This document shows positions 25,532 to 34,749 of a stretch of 64,000 nt of DNA, piece by piece. The notes under the pieces were generated by a model, which was not told the origin of the DNA, did no database searches, and worked only from the letters and a program-made list of their open reading frames with translations. Source of the stretch: Telluribacter roseus (lineage in GTDB: Bacteria; Bacteroidota; Bacteroidia; Cytophagales; Spirosomataceae); the NCBI RefSeq assembly GCF_017355915.2, contig NZ_JAFEUV020000004.1:1-64000 (forward strand). The letters run 5' to 3'. The first letter of the stretch is position 1. Each line of letters opens with the position of its first letter. The translations under genes and the position numbers were made by a program.

Positions 25532-26029
25532 TTATTTCTTCTCAAAGCTCAGAGCTACCCCGTTGAGGCAATAACGAAGACCCGTTGGAGCTGGTCCATC
25601 GTCAAAAACGTGACCCAGATGTCCGCCACAAACCTTGCAGAGTACTTCGGTCCGGGTCATGCCCAGTTCATGATCCGGCCGTTCTTCTACGTTATTGGAA
25701 AAGAGTGGTTTATAGAAGCTGGGCCAGCCGGTGCCGGAGTCAAACTTATGCTGTGAGCTGAACAGCGGCGTATTACAGGCAGCGCACTTGTACACGCCTT
25801 TCTGCTTATTGGCATTGTATGGACTGGTAAATGCGCGCTCGGTACCTTTTTCGCGAAGTACATAATATTGCTGGGCGCTCAGCTGTTTTTTCCATTCGTC
25901 ACTGGTTTTCTGTACCTGACGAACGGGCTCTTTATCCTGCTCTTTCTGCTTTTGCGCGTTGGTGGTGCACGAAAAGGAAAGCAGTCCCAAAAGGGTACTG
26001 ACCAAGACTACCAATCGTATCTGTTTCAT
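25532..26029 (-). CDS. msrB: Peptide-methionine (R)-S-oxide reductase, lipoprotein
   Basis: A 165-aa MsrB repairing methionine-R-sulfoxide in envelope proteins. A lipobox (LLSFSC) puts it on a membrane facing the periplasm. Two CxxC zinc motifs (CAACNTPLF and CKVCGGHLGH) and the catalytic Cys in LRYCLNGVAL near residue 152 are present. It is the single-domain form, not fused to MsrA. It is followed by pbp1A in the same direction after a terminator-like hairpin. Confidence 0.95.
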   Translation of the reverse strand: MKQIRLVVLVSTLLGLLSFSCTTNAQKQKEQDKEPVRQVQKTSDEWKKQLSAQQYYVLREKGTERAFTSPYNANKQKGVYKCAACNTPLFSSQHKFDSGTGWPSFYKPLFSNNVEERPDHELGMTRTEVLCKVCGGHLGHVFDDGPAPTGLRYCLNGVALSFEKK

Positions 26030-26166
26030 AGGGTAACGCTGCTTGATTTATGGTTGAAGCTTTTTAGATCAGAACGCTCACGGGAGGGGCTGATCAGCTC
26101 TTGAAGCCATATAAATAAACGTTGAAACAAGAGGAATGGTTTATCGCGCACTACCCGAAATAGGTA

Positions 26167-27483
26167 CTACTTTAATTCGGTGGCTTTTAGCTCGCGGGTC
26201 CATAGTTCCTGGCCTTTCACATCGTAGACCGTGACCTTCAGGGCACGGTCCTTGAGGGGGCCACTGATGTCAAAGGTAGCGAAGTTACGTTGAGTGACTA
26301 CCGACTCACGATCCAGAGTAGGCTGCGTGAGTTCTTTTTCGACCGGATTGGCGCTGCCCGAGGTGAGCGGGGAGATGGTGAAATCATACAGCGGATAAGT
26401 ACCTGCCCGGTCGAGCTTATGAATTGCGGTGTGGTGGCGGTCGCCGGTCAGGAATATCACTCCGGGTATGCGGGCCTCGGTGATGGCTCTCAGGAGCCGC
26501 TCCCGCTCGGCTGAGTAGTTGGCGTAATTTTCAAAAACAGCCGTAGGATTGATAATTTGTCCACCCGACACGATAAACTTGAAAGTGGCCGTACTACTGG
26601 CCAGCGCATCCAGCAGCCAGCGGATCTGCTCTTCGCCAAAGTAGTCGCGCTGCTGAGCTACCAGCTTATTGGGCGCTTTGAACCAGCGGTCGTCGAGCAG
26701 GAAAAACTGGGCATCGCTCCAGGCGAAGGTACCTGTGGTAGCCCCCGGAAATATATAGTTGGGATTACCCCAGAAGAGCCGGAATACATCCGCGGCGGTA
26801 TCTTTCAGCCAGAAGGAACGGTCGGAGTCGTCGGGTCCGTAGTCGTGATCATCCCAGATGGCGTAGTTGTGGGTACTGCCCAGGAGGGGCTGCATCTGAG
26901 GTAGCGATCGGGTATGGGTATAGCGGTGCAGGATGCCCGTACGGGTGTTCCAGTCGGGTTCGCGCAGGTAGGTGTTGTCGCCACCCCACAGCATAAAGTC
27001 GGGCTTCTTATTGGCTATGCTCCCAAATATCTCAAAGCCATCGCCGTAGGCACGGCCGGGGCGGTCGTAGGCGGGTTCGTTTACGTAGTTGCAGCTACCA
27101 ATCGCAAAGCGAAAGGCGGGCGGGTCGGCCCGCCACTGCCACAGGGCCTGCGTCTGGAACCGGAGCGGGTATGTAACAGGTGCTTTTTTGCCGTTAATAT
27201 AGACCTCGTACTCATACTTTTTACCCGGAGTCACCTGATCGGCAAACAGACGAGCCACGTAGGCCGACTGCTTCTGGGTCTGTACCTCGCCGGTACTTTT
27301 TTTCTGGTCGGCTTTGCCTGCTTCCCAGTACAGGATCTTTACTTTGGCCGGTTGAGTAGTCTGCGCCCACAGCATTACTTCCAGCATATCCGAGTAGCCC
27401 ACCATGGGGCCTGATTTTAGCTGGGCAAGAGCACTATTCAGTGTTACGAGCAGGATCAGCAGGCTGATCAGCATTTGTTTCAT
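26167..27483 (-). CDS. PhoD-like alkaline phosphatase / metallophosphoesterase
   Basis: A 438-aa exported phosphatase. The ATG at 27483 gives a standard signal peptide (MKQMLISLLILLVTLNSALAQ); an upstream start at 27657 would add an unlikely hydrophobic stretch. Metal-binding segments are IGSCNYV, MLWGGDNTYLRE, WDDHDYGPDDSD and FLTGDRHHTAI, matching PhoD-like enzymes that use Fe and Ca to cleave phosphodi- or monoesters. It has no Tat signal, unlike classical PhoD. No phosphate-regulation site is evident nearby. Confidence 0.9.
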   Translation of the reverse strand: MKQMLISLLILLVTLNSALAQLKSGPMVGYSDMLEVMLWAQTTQPAKVKILYWEAGKADQKKSTGEVQTQKQSAYVARLFADQVTPGKKYEYEVYINGKKAPVTYPLRFQTQALWQWRADPPAFRFAIGSCNYVNEPAYDRPGRAYGDGFEIFGSIANKKPDFMLWGGDNTYLREPDWNTRTGILHRYTHTRSLPQMQPLLGSTHNYAIWDDHDYGPDDSDRSFWLKDTAADVFRLFWGNPNYIFPGATTGTFAWSDAQFFLLDDRWFKAPNKLVAQQRDYFGEEQIRWLLDALASSTATFKFIVSGGQIINPTAVFENYANYSAERERLLRAITEARIPGVIFLTGDRHHTAIHKLDRAGTYPLYDFTISPLTSGSANPVEKELTQPTLDRESVVTQRNFATFDISGPLKDRALKVTVYDVKGQELWTRELKATELK

Positions 27484-27617
27484 AGAGGAGATAAAAGAAA
27501 ACATATAGGTAATAAATGATACTAGTAGGAGTGCTGGTCGGAAGACCAGGTGCAAAAGTGGCGAAGAAAAGAGAGTTGAAGTGAAAAAAATAGATGAATT
27601 AATAATTATGAATAGGG

Positions 27618-29174
27618 CTAGCGGTACTCCTTTCTCTGAAACAGGCGTTTCCACCATGATGCTTCTGCCGGCCAGCAGCGGGTAGGCGACAGGGGTGGGC
27701 GACGGAATAAGCCCGCCGAGACTCCAAAGTATACGTTAAATACCTTGGGCTTGCCGATATTAAGCAGGGATGTCAGGTGGTCAGTACCAAACCATACCGG
27801 ACCTACGCGTCCGGCCAGACCGACGCCCAATGAGCTGTAGCGGTTCATGAGCGAGACCGGGACCGACAGTTCGTACCAGCGGTGCTCGTAGCGGGGCGTT
27901 ACGGCCAGTACCGACTCCGCCTTCATGCCAAAGGCGGATGGGCTGCGCAGGTTCTGCACCCACAGGGTATTTACATATACGTTGGGCTTGATGTTATAAT
28001 CCAGGCTGGCCTGCAGGGCCGTGGGTAGTACCGACCGGAAGGTGGCAGGGGGCGGGGGAGGTACCCCCAGCGAACTGCTCACCGCAGCAAAGAAGCCATC
28101 ACTCCCTTTTAGTTTCTGAAAATTATCAAATCTGAATTCTTTATCTACGGCGTTTGCTTCCTGTTGCTTCACATACACCGGATTCTTGAAATTGACCCGG
28201 CCTATATCGGTCAGCGAAACAGCCAGTCGGTATAGGTATTTATTTTTGGTACCATCTCGCTTGCGTATTCCTTTTTCGGTGTAGCTATACTTATTGACAT
28301 CCGGGCGGTACTCATATACTACCCCCAGGTCCAGGCCCCAGCCGCCTCCGGGTGAGTCACCACCCACCAGCCAGCCCGGACTAGGCCGGAAGTTCTTGAC
28401 AGCTTCCTCAGACGTGTAGCCGTAGCGGGTCGTAATAGTCGGGACCTGTATTATTTCTTTTCTGTTATTATAAGCCGGATCAGGTACTACTCCGAAGCTG
28501 GTGTTGTCAATAATAGCGTGGGCATTATACAGTCCCACTATACGCTTTACGGTAGCGCCAGCCTTGAAAAAATCAGTTTCATCGTCCAGTACAATACCTC
28601 CAAACGTAAAGGCCACTTCACCCAATCCGTTGAAGTGCAGGTTGCCCCGCTGATTTTCATGAATCTCATCCATAAGGTTACTTTCTCGTGTACCACCTCG
28701 TGCCAGTCGGGCTATCGGTTCCGTAACCTGGGTAGCATTAAGTCCTAAGCGAGCCCGTGCGGTAGCGGCTATCCCAAACCTTCCACCGGGTAAAGTTACC
28801 ATCAATGAGGGAAGCCGGAGATCTCCTCCACCGTTGAGGTGCTTAAGTCTGCCATTCAGCTTCTCTTCAATATGTCTTCGTTTTAGGTCAATGGCGCCTC
28901 TTTCATTGCGGTACTGGGCGGGTACGGTATTTGTAAGTAATGATGCTATTGAAAAAGGAGCGTTGTACTTGGCATGATTACCAGCCATGTATAACTGGGC
29001 ACCGGCTAGATTTAAAAAGACACTGTACCTTGAATCAGCCACGAAAGCGGGATTGTGGTATAAGGCTTGCGTACCGGCATAGTTGCTCATGGCAGCTCCC
29101 GGCATATGCTGCGCCATACTCACCGTTGCCACTCCTAACCAACCACTAAGAAAAAATAAAAGGATTTTGTGCAT
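27618..29174 (-). CDS. DUF5723 outer-membrane-type protein
   Basis: A 518-aa exported protein of the DUF5723 family, typical of Bacteroidota. The signal peptide is MHKILLFFLSGWLGVATVSMAQ, and ALYHNPAFVADSRYSVFLNLAG starts the conserved region. Alternating hydrophobic strands and a final porin-like beta segment (YFGVSAGLF) suggest a beta-barrel. The start at 29174 was chosen for the signal peptide. It is separate from the PhoD-like gene by 134 bp. Function unknown. Confidence 0.8.
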   Translation of the reverse strand: MHKILLFFLSGWLGVATVSMAQHMPGAAMSNYAGTQALYHNPAFVADSRYSVFLNLAGAQLYMAGNHAKYNAPFSIASLLTNTVPAQYRNERGAIDLKRRHIEEKLNGRLKHLNGGGDLRLPSLMVTLPGGRFGIAATARARLGLNATQVTEPIARLARGGTRESNLMDEIHENQRGNLHFNGLGEVAFTFGGIVLDDETDFFKAGATVKRIVGLYNAHAIIDNTSFGVVPDPAYNNRKEIIQVPTITTRYGYTSEEAVKNFRPSPGWLVGGDSPGGGWGLDLGVVYEYRPDVNKYSYTEKGIRKRDGTKNKYLYRLAVSLTDIGRVNFKNPVYVKQQEANAVDKEFRFDNFQKLKGSDGFFAAVSSSLGVPPPPPATFRSVLPTALQASLDYNIKPNVYVNTLWVQNLRSPSAFGMKAESVLAVTPRYEHRWYELSVPVSLMNRYSSLGVGLAGRVGPVWFGTDHLTSLLNIGKPKVFNVYFGVSAGLFRRPPLSPTRCWPAEASWWKRLFQRKEYR

Positions 29175-29517
29175 AAAGCCAGTACAAGAACTACGCTGCC
29201 TGATTAGGAGGAGCATAATATAGTGACAAATAAAAGAATTAATATAAAACAGAAGCAGCTCAGCCCTCTCTTTTTATAACTCAATTGTCGCCGGTACTGT
29301 TGTATTCGTGGTGGCTGCCTGTTATAAATTAATGAATAGTTAAAAGTAGTGGAGCCCTTACTGTGGAAACAGATTTAATTGTTGATCTACTTTTGTGATA
29401 TTTTAATTTTATTTTGCAAATAAGGTTAAATATGAAAGCCAGTTTTGCAATGTGAGTGTTGTGCGATATATTGTTCGTGAATATTGATAAGTAAGTGCTT
29501 AATCTTGTGTGGTGCAT
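29175..29517. other. AT-rich divergent intergenic region
   Basis: A 343-bp gap between divergent genes, clearly more AT-rich than its surroundings. A TACTTTTG element at 29388-29395 could be a -7 box for the ATP-grasp gene, but no TTG lies at the expected distance. No gene seen. Confidence 0.4.
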
Positions 29518-30948
29518 ATGAATTTTTCCTTCGCTGATTACCAAAGTGAGAATTTCTACGATGAAATGTTTACCCAGGAAGGGACAATACGTCCTGGTTA
29601 TGAATATCTTAAAAATAAGTTTGAACTACTGACCAGTGAAGATCTGATCAACCGGAGACTTACGGCGGAGCGGGCTATGCTTTCTCTGGGTATTACCTTC
29701 AACGTGTACTCGGAAGGACAGGGAACTGAGCGTATCATGCCCCTGGATATTATCCCACGTGTAGTGTCCGGTACTGAATGGGAGCATCTGGAGCGCGGTC
29801 TTAAGCAGCGTATCAAAGCGCTGAACATGTTTATCCACGATATTTATAATGAGCAGCACATCCTGAAAGACGGGGTGGTACCGCGGGATCTGATCGAGTC
29901 GAGCAAGTGCTTTCTTCCGGCCTGTATGGGTCTCAAACCTCCCAAAGGGGTTTGGTGCCATATCACGGGTACCGATTTGATCCGGGGCGATGACGGGACG
30001 TTCATGGTGCTGGAAGACAACCTTCGCTGCCCGTCGGGCGTTTCGTACATGCTGGAGAATCGTGAGCTGTCAAAGCAGATATTTCCGGATGTACTGGCCA
30101 GTACGGGGGTACGGCCGGTATCTGACTATCCGTCGCGCCTGCTTTCGATGCTACAGTTCCTGGCCGATCGTCCCAACCCGACGGTAGCTGTACTGACACC
30201 GGGTATTTACAACTCAGCTTATTTTGAGCACTCGTACCTGGCTCAGCAGATGGGCGTGGAGCTGGTGGATGCACGTGACCTGGTGGTATCGGATGGGTAC
30301 GTAAAGATGCGGACGACCAACGGTTTCCAGATTGTGGACGTTATCTACCGCCGCATTGACGATACCTTCCTGGATCCCCGCGTTTTTAATCCGGATTCGC
30401 TCATTGGTATACCTGGTATATTTGATGTGTACAAGAAAGGACGTGTGGCCCTGGCCAATGCCCCGGGTACCGGCGTAGCCGACGATAAGGTGATTTATGC
30501 CTATGTGCCCCGTATTATCAAGTACTACCTGCAGGAAGACCCCATCATCTCCAACGTACAGACCCACATCTGCCGGGAAGACAGTGACATGCAGTATGTA
30601 CTTGAAAACATAGAAGACCTGGTGGTGAAAGAAGCCAACGAGGCCGGAGGATACGGTATGCTGATCGGTCCCAAGGCGACCAAAGCGGAGCATGAGTTGT
30701 TTCGGCAGAAGATCAAGGAAAACCCACGTAACTACATAGCACAGCCTACCATATCCCTTTCACGGGTACCCTGTATGATTGATGACCATGCCGAAGGCCG
30801 GCACGTCGATCTGCGCCCGTATATCCTGTACGGTGAGGATATACACGTGATACCGGGAGGACTGACGCGGGTGGCTTTGCGCAAAGGGTCGCTCGTTGTG
30901 AACTCTTCGCAGGGAGGCGGTGGTAAAGATACCTGGGTACTTTACTAA
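29518..30948 (+). CDS. Circularly permuted type 2 ATP-grasp protein
   Basis: A 476-aa protein of the CP_ATPgrasp_2 family, predicted to form amide bonds in an unidentified peptide-like product. Diagnostic segments are FYDEMFTQEGTIRPGYEYL at the start, FLPACMGLKPPKGVWCHITG, LEDNLRCPSGVSYMLENR, NEAGGYGMLIGPKAT and SRVPCMIDDHAEGRHVDLRPY. I use ATG 29518; two GTG codons just upstream are alternatives. In many genomes it is followed by alpha-E (DUF403) and transglutaminase-like genes, but here none follows and the next gene is convergent. Confidence 0.92.
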   Translation: MNFSFADYQSENFYDEMFTQEGTIRPGYEYLKNKFELLTSEDLINRRLTAERAMLSLGITFNVYSEGQGTERIMPLDIIPRVVSGTEWEHLERGLKQRIKALNMFIHDIYNEQHILKDGVVPRDLIESSKCFLPACMGLKPPKGVWCHITGTDLIRGDDGTFMVLEDNLRCPSGVSYMLENRELSKQIFPDVLASTGVRPVSDYPSRLLSMLQFLADRPNPTVAVLTPGIYNSAYFEHSYLAQQMGVELVDARDLVVSDGYVKMRTTNGFQIVDVIYRRIDDTFLDPRVFNPDSLIGIPGIFDVYKKGRVALANAPGTGVADDKVIYAYVPRIIKYYLQEDPIISNVQTHICREDSDMQYVLENIEDLVVKEANEAGGYGMLIGPKATKAEHELFRQKIKENPRNYIAQPTISLSRVPCMIDDHAEGRHVDLRPYILYGEDIHVIPGGLTRVALRKGSLVVNSSQGGGGKDTWVLY

Positions 30949-30970
30949 ATAGTTGAGGAGGTATAGTATA

Positions 30971-31006
30971 ACAATAGGGGCGGCTACATGTAGCCGCCCC
31001 TATTGT
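30971..31006. terminator. Perfect 36-nt palindrome, bidirectional terminator
   Basis: The left arm ACAATAGGGGCGGCTACA is the exact reverse complement of the right arm, with no spacer. It lies between the converging ATP-grasp and truC genes. The T runs are short, but the GC-rich 18-bp stem is strong. Confidence 0.8.
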
Positions 31007-31056
31007 TTATGAGCCGCTTGTCCCGGCAGTTATGCTGTTTACATCTTATAGTACCT

Positions 31057-31773
31057 TCAATGAAGAACGTGATGTAGATTTAAAGATGGAAACAACTCTT
31101 CTACCATCCGCTGAAACTCGGCCTGTACCGGAGCCGTAATGTGTACCGGCTCTCCCGTAGCAGGGTGCAAAAAGGAGGCATAGCGGGCGTGCAGGAGCAT
31201 GGTAGTCATCTCAAATCGCTCTTTGAAGAGCTTGTTCTGCTTGTTGCAGCCGTGGGGGCGGTCGCCTATGATCGGGTGAAAGATGTGCGCCATGTGCTTG
31301 CGCAGCTGGTGCATACGACCCGTGGTAGGAGTGAGCTCAACCAGGGAATAGCGGGAGGTAGCATGCTTGCCAAACGGTATGGGTACTTCGGTACGTTCCA
31401 GGGTTTTGAGGCTGGTGAAGGCCTCCTGCAGTACTCCGTCTTCCCTCCGCAGCGGATAGTCTATCTCCAGCATGTCTGGCGTATGTCCGCGTACAATGGC
31501 CAGGTACTTCTTGTGTACTTTGCCCTCGGCAAAGAGTACCTGCATGGCCGAGTTAAGCTCTTCATTCAGCGCAAAAAGGAGTACACCCCCCGTCTTGCGG
31601 TCCAGCCGGTGGACCGGATGGACCCGTTGCCCCAGCTGGTCGCGGAGTAGCTGCACCGCAAATTCGCTGGCGTCGCTGGCTATGGGCGATCGGTGCACCA
31701 GCAGGCCGTGGGGCTTGTTGATGGCTACCAGGTCGGCCGACTGATAAAGAACGGGAAGTGGGAGAGGAGTCAC
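31057..31773 (-). CDS. truC: tRNA pseudouridine synthase TruC-like
   Basis: A 238-aa RluA-family synthase without S4 domain. The catalytic Asp is in HRLDRKTGGVLLF (about residue 56), and GRMHQLRKHMAHIFHPIIGD plus the HG(C)NKQNKLF tail match TruC, which modifies U65 of tRNA in E. coli. The start codon is GTG at 31773, giving MTPLPLPVLYQSADLVAIN; no ATG lies between it and the conserved domain. It follows lysA in the same direction after a terminator. Confidence 0.87.
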   Translation of the reverse strand: MTPLPLPVLYQSADLVAINKPHGLLVHRSPIASDASEFAVQLLRDQLGQRVHPVHRLDRKTGGVLLFALNEELNSAMQVLFAEGKVHKKYLAIVRGHTPDMLEIDYPLRREDGVLQEAFTSLKTLERTEVPIPFGKHATSRYSLVELTPTTGRMHQLRKHMAHIFHPIIGDRPHGCNKQNKLFKERFEMTTMLLHARYASFLHPATGEPVHITAPVQAEFQRMVEELFPSLNLHHVLH

Positions 31774-31784
31774 AGGTACTAAGT

Positions 31785-31819
31785 AGAAAAAGCAGGACCA
31801 CCCGACGGCGGCCCTGCTT
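31785..31819 (-). terminator. Terminator of lysA
   Basis: AAGCAGG and CCTGCTT pair around a GC-rich loop; on the minus strand the stem ends in a run of five T. Confidence 0.75.
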
Positions 31820-31847
31820 GTAAGAATATGGTCTAACTAAGATACAC

Positions 31848-33077
31848 TTAAAGTAGCTCTTCCTGCGTGCGAAGCAGGTCCTCCAGCGTCTCCCGGCGAC
31901 GTACCAGGCGAGCCTGTCCGTTGTCAACCAGTACCTCGGCCGGACGCATACGGGCGTTGTAGTTAGAGCTCATGGTAAGGCCATAGGCCCCCGCATTGAG
32001 GAAAGCCAACACATCACCCGGACGCACCTCAGGTAGTTCGCGGTCGGTCGCAAACGTATCCGTTTCGCAGATGTACCCTACTACCGTATAGGTACGTTTC
32101 TCGCCCTGTGGGTTCGACACGTTCAGGATGTGGTGGTATGATCCGTACATCATGGGGCGGATCAGATGGTTAAGGCCGGAGTCAACGTGTACGAAGTACC
32201 GGGCTGGATCGTTTTTCAGGACGGTAGCGGTCACCAGCAGGTAGCCCGACTCGCTCACCAGAAACTTACCCGGCTCAAACCACAGCTCCAGTTCGCGGCC
32301 GTAGCGGGCGCAGAATTCCTTAAAACCTGCCGTGATCTGCTGACCGAGTGTCTTCATATCCGTCAGGGTATCTTCGGGATGGTACGCTACCTTGAAGCCC
32401 CCGCCCAGATCAATCACTTCCAGATCCGGGAATTGCATGGCGGCTTCAAAAATAACACTGGCTGCCCGCAGGAAAGGTTCGGCTTCTTTAATATCCGAGC
32501 CTGTGTGCTGGTGCAGTCCTACCACCCGGATGTTGTACTTCTGTACGGTAGCAATGACCTGATCCAGCAAGGCGACTGATATCCCAAACTTGGAGTCGGT
32601 ATGAGCCGTCATGATCTTGATATTACCACCGGCGGCTACGTTAGGTTTCAGGCGGATAAGGCAGGGCTTGCTGTTGCCGTAGGTCTGCCCGAACCACTCG
32701 AGCAGGGGCAGGCTGTCGATGTTCACGGTAGCACCTTCTTCTACGGCGGTACTTACCTCGTGGTAAGGTACACCGCTGGGCGTAAAGGTGATCTGAGAGC
32801 CTTCGTAGCCTACCCGACGTCCCATCGCAAATTCACCCGGCGATACGACGTCCAGCTCCACGCCCAGCTCCCGCATCAGGCGCAGGACAGCCAGGTTGGT
32901 ATTGGCTTTACAAGCGTATTTGATCTTCATTTTGACGCCGACAAAGGCGTCCTGCAGCTCCTGTACCTTCCGACGGATGGTACCTCCATCGTACACGTAG
33001 AGGGGCGAGCCATACTGCTGGCATAGCTCAACGGGACTTACTCCCTGAATAGAATACTGATTATCTATGGATTGCAT
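31848..33077 (-). CDS. lysA: Diaminopimelate decarboxylase
   Basis: A 409-aa PLP enzyme converting meso-diaminopimelate to lysine, the last step of the pathway. The PLP Lys is in KYACKANTNLAVL (about residue 57), GLHQHTGSDI and IDLGGGFKVAYHPED bind phosphate, and ELWFEPGKFLVSESGYLL carries substrate contacts. The barrel is followed by the beta domain with CETDTFA (active-site Cys from the partner subunit). pyrF starts 55 bp further upstream on the same strand, so the two could be co-transcribed. Confidence 0.96.
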   Translation of the reverse strand: MQSIDNQYSIQGVSPVELCQQYGSPLYVYDGGTIRRKVQELQDAFVGVKMKIKYACKANTNLAVLRLMRELGVELDVVSPGEFAMGRRVGYEGSQITFTPSGVPYHEVSTAVEEGATVNIDSLPLLEWFGQTYGNSKPCLIRLKPNVAAGGNIKIMTAHTDSKFGISVALLDQVIATVQKYNIRVVGLHQHTGSDIKEAEPFLRAASVIFEAAMQFPDLEVIDLGGGFKVAYHPEDTLTDMKTLGQQITAGFKEFCARYGRELELWFEPGKFLVSESGYLLVTATVLKNDPARYFVHVDSGLNHLIRPMMYGSYHHILNVSNPQGEKRTYTVVGYICETDTFATDRELPEVRPGDVLAFLNAGAYGLTMSSNYNARMRPAEVLVDNGQARLVRRRETLEDLLRTQEELL

Positions 33078-33132
33078 TTATATACAAGTACTTACTGTAA
33101 TGGCTTATGTTAATTAGTTGTAAAGAGCTGAC

Positions 33133-33960
33133 TTACTTCAGAAACTGGTCCAGGTAGGCGGCCATCTCCTGCTGCATCCGTTGCGCTTCCTTACGGGCCT
33201 CATCGGCAAAGTCGGTGCCACTGCCCGCGTAGAGAATGCTGCGGGACGCATTGACCAGCAACCCGCAGTGGGCGTTCATTCCGTAACGTGATACATCCTC
33301 CAGGCTACCGCCCTGTGCTCCCACACCAGGTACCAGCAGAAAATGATCGGGTACTATAGCACGGATGTGTTCCAGAGCCGTAGCCTGGGTAGCGCCCACC
33401 ACGTACATCATCCGGTCGGCGCCCGCCCAGGTCTGGGAGGTGCGCAGTACCTGTTCGTACAAGGGGCCATCAGTGGTAGTAAGCCGTTGGAAGTCGGCGC
33501 TGCCGCCGTTGGAGGTCAGCGCCAGCAGGATCACCCACTTTCCTTCAAAGTCCAGAAAGGGAGTCACCGAGTCCTGCCCCATGTAGGGAGCTACCGTAAC
33601 GGAGTCAAAATCTAAGCCGGAAGAAGCCGGATCAAAAAACGTGCGGGCGTACAGGCCGGAGGTATTGCCAATATCACCCCGCTTGGCATCGGCTATGCTA
33701 AAGTGGCTCTTTGGTATATAATCGAGCGTTTTCTGCAGGCTTTCCCAGCCGCGGGCGCCCATGGCTTCGTAGAAAGCAATGTTGGGCTTGTAGGCCACGC
33801 AGTAGTCGGCGGTGGCGTCGATGATCTGGCGGTTAAATTCAAAAACAGGGTCAGCTTCCTTCTGCAGGTGGGCAGGTATCTTCCGGATGTCCGTATCCAG
33901 CCCTACGCAGAGGTAGGTTTTTTTCTGTTGAATATGCTGAAAAAGCTCTTGGTAAGTCAT
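33133..33960 (-). CDS. pyrF: Orotidine 5'-phosphate decarboxylase, type 2
   Basis: A 275-aa enzyme making UMP. The type 2 (longer) form begins [17 protein letters not shown]; the catalytic Lys is in [13 protein letters not shown] (about residue 92); [11 protein letters not shown] and [12 protein letters not shown] close the phosphate site. It is divergent from rfbC. pyrB is elsewhere in the window, so pyrimidine genes are dispersed. Confidence 0.96.
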   Translation of the reverse strand: MTYQELFQHIQQKKTYLCVGLDTDIRKIPAHLQKEADPVFEFNRQIIDATADYCVAYKPNIAFYEAMGARGWESLQKTLDYIPKSHFSIADAKRGDIGNTSGLYARTFFDPASSGLDFDSVTVAPYMGQDSVTPFLDFEGKWVILLALTSNGGSADFQRLTTTDGPLYEQVLRTSQTWAGADRMMYVVGATQATALEHIRAIVPDHFLLVPGVGAQGGSLEDVSRYGMNAHCGLLVNASRSILYAGSGTDFADEARKEAQRMQQEMAAYLDQFLK

Positions 33961-34068
33961 AACTCGTGAAATAATTCGCCGAAATTACAACCTCTACCAA
34001 TAGATTCATAAATTTGCGCCGAGATTACCTGTGCAACTGGTATTTTAATTAACCAATTAACAACATCT

Positions 34069-34602
34069 ATGCAGATTCGCGAAACGTCAATTAAAGGATT
34101 AGTCGAAATATTTCCGAGGGTATTTGAAGACGAGCGAGGGGCGTTTTTTGAATCATATAATGAAGAGGCGTATCGCAAGGCCGGACTACCTACCAACTTT
34201 GTTCAGGACAACCAATCCTTCTCGGTGAAAGGAGTGCTGCGAGGTCTTCATTTTCAGAATGCTCCCTTTGCCCAGGGAAAGCTCGTGCGGGTGATCAGCG
34301 GGCGGGTACTGGATGTAGCCGTTGACATTCGTCCTGATTCGCCGACCTTCGGAAAGTACGAAGTATTTGAGCTGGATGGCAAGAAGAACAACCTGGCTTA
34401 CATTCCCGAAGGCTTCGCGCACGGATTTGTAACGCTGGAAGACACCATTTTCAGCTACAAGTGTACCAACCTGTATAGTAAAGCCTCCGAGTCGGGTATT
34501 ATCTGGAACGATCCGGACCTGGCCATTGACTGGGGAGTCAAAGATCCGATTGTATCCGAAAAAGATATAGTGTTACCTACCTTTAAATCATTGTTTGCCT
34601 AA
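34069..34602 (+). CDS. rfbC: dTDP-4-dehydrorhamnose 3,5-epimerase
   Basis: A 177-aa cupin-fold epimerase in dTDP-L-rhamnose synthesis for surface polysaccharide. Characteristic segments are FEDERGAFFESYNEE, VLRGLHFQ with the catalytic His, VLDVAVDIRPDSPTFGKY, IPEGFAHGFVTLED and GIIWNDPDLAIDWG. No rfbA, rfbB or rfbD gene adjoins it, so the pathway is split. TAAATTTG at 34009-34016 may be its -7 box. A strong terminator ends the unit. Confidence 0.95.
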   Translation: MQIRETSIKGLVEIFPRVFEDERGAFFESYNEEAYRKAGLPTNFVQDNQSFSVKGVLRGLHFQNAPFAQGKLVRVISGRVLDVAVDIRPDSPTFGKYEVFELDGKKNNLAYIPEGFAHGFVTLEDTIFSYKCTNLYSKASESGIIWNDPDLAIDWGVKDPIVSEKDIVLPTFKSLFA

Positions 34603-34649
34603 GAGTAGGAACTGCTAATAGTACAATAAATATACCACAAAAAGCCCGT

Positions 34650-34685
34650 ATCCTGTAATCCAAGCGATTACAGGATATTTTTTTT
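34650..34685 (+). terminator. Intrinsic terminator of rfbC
   Basis: ATCCTGTAATC and GATTACAGGAT form a perfect 11-bp stem with a 5-nt loop (CAAGC), followed by A and eight T. Confidence 0.92.
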
Positions 34686-34707
34686 AGTATAAATTTCCGG
34701 CTTCAGA

Positions 34708-34724
34708 TTGGCACGCTCATTGCC
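34708..34724 (+). promoter_or_regulatory. Sigma-54 (RpoN) promoter upstream of the CpsB-type phosphatase
   Basis: TTGGCACG, four bases, TTGC: the -24 GG and -12 GC are exactly 10 bases apart and nearly every conserved base of the RpoN consensus is present. The expected transcription start, near 34735, is 15 bp before the ATG at 34750. Confidence 0.65.
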
Positions 34725-34749
34725 CAATAATAAAGTCAAATAGCACTTT

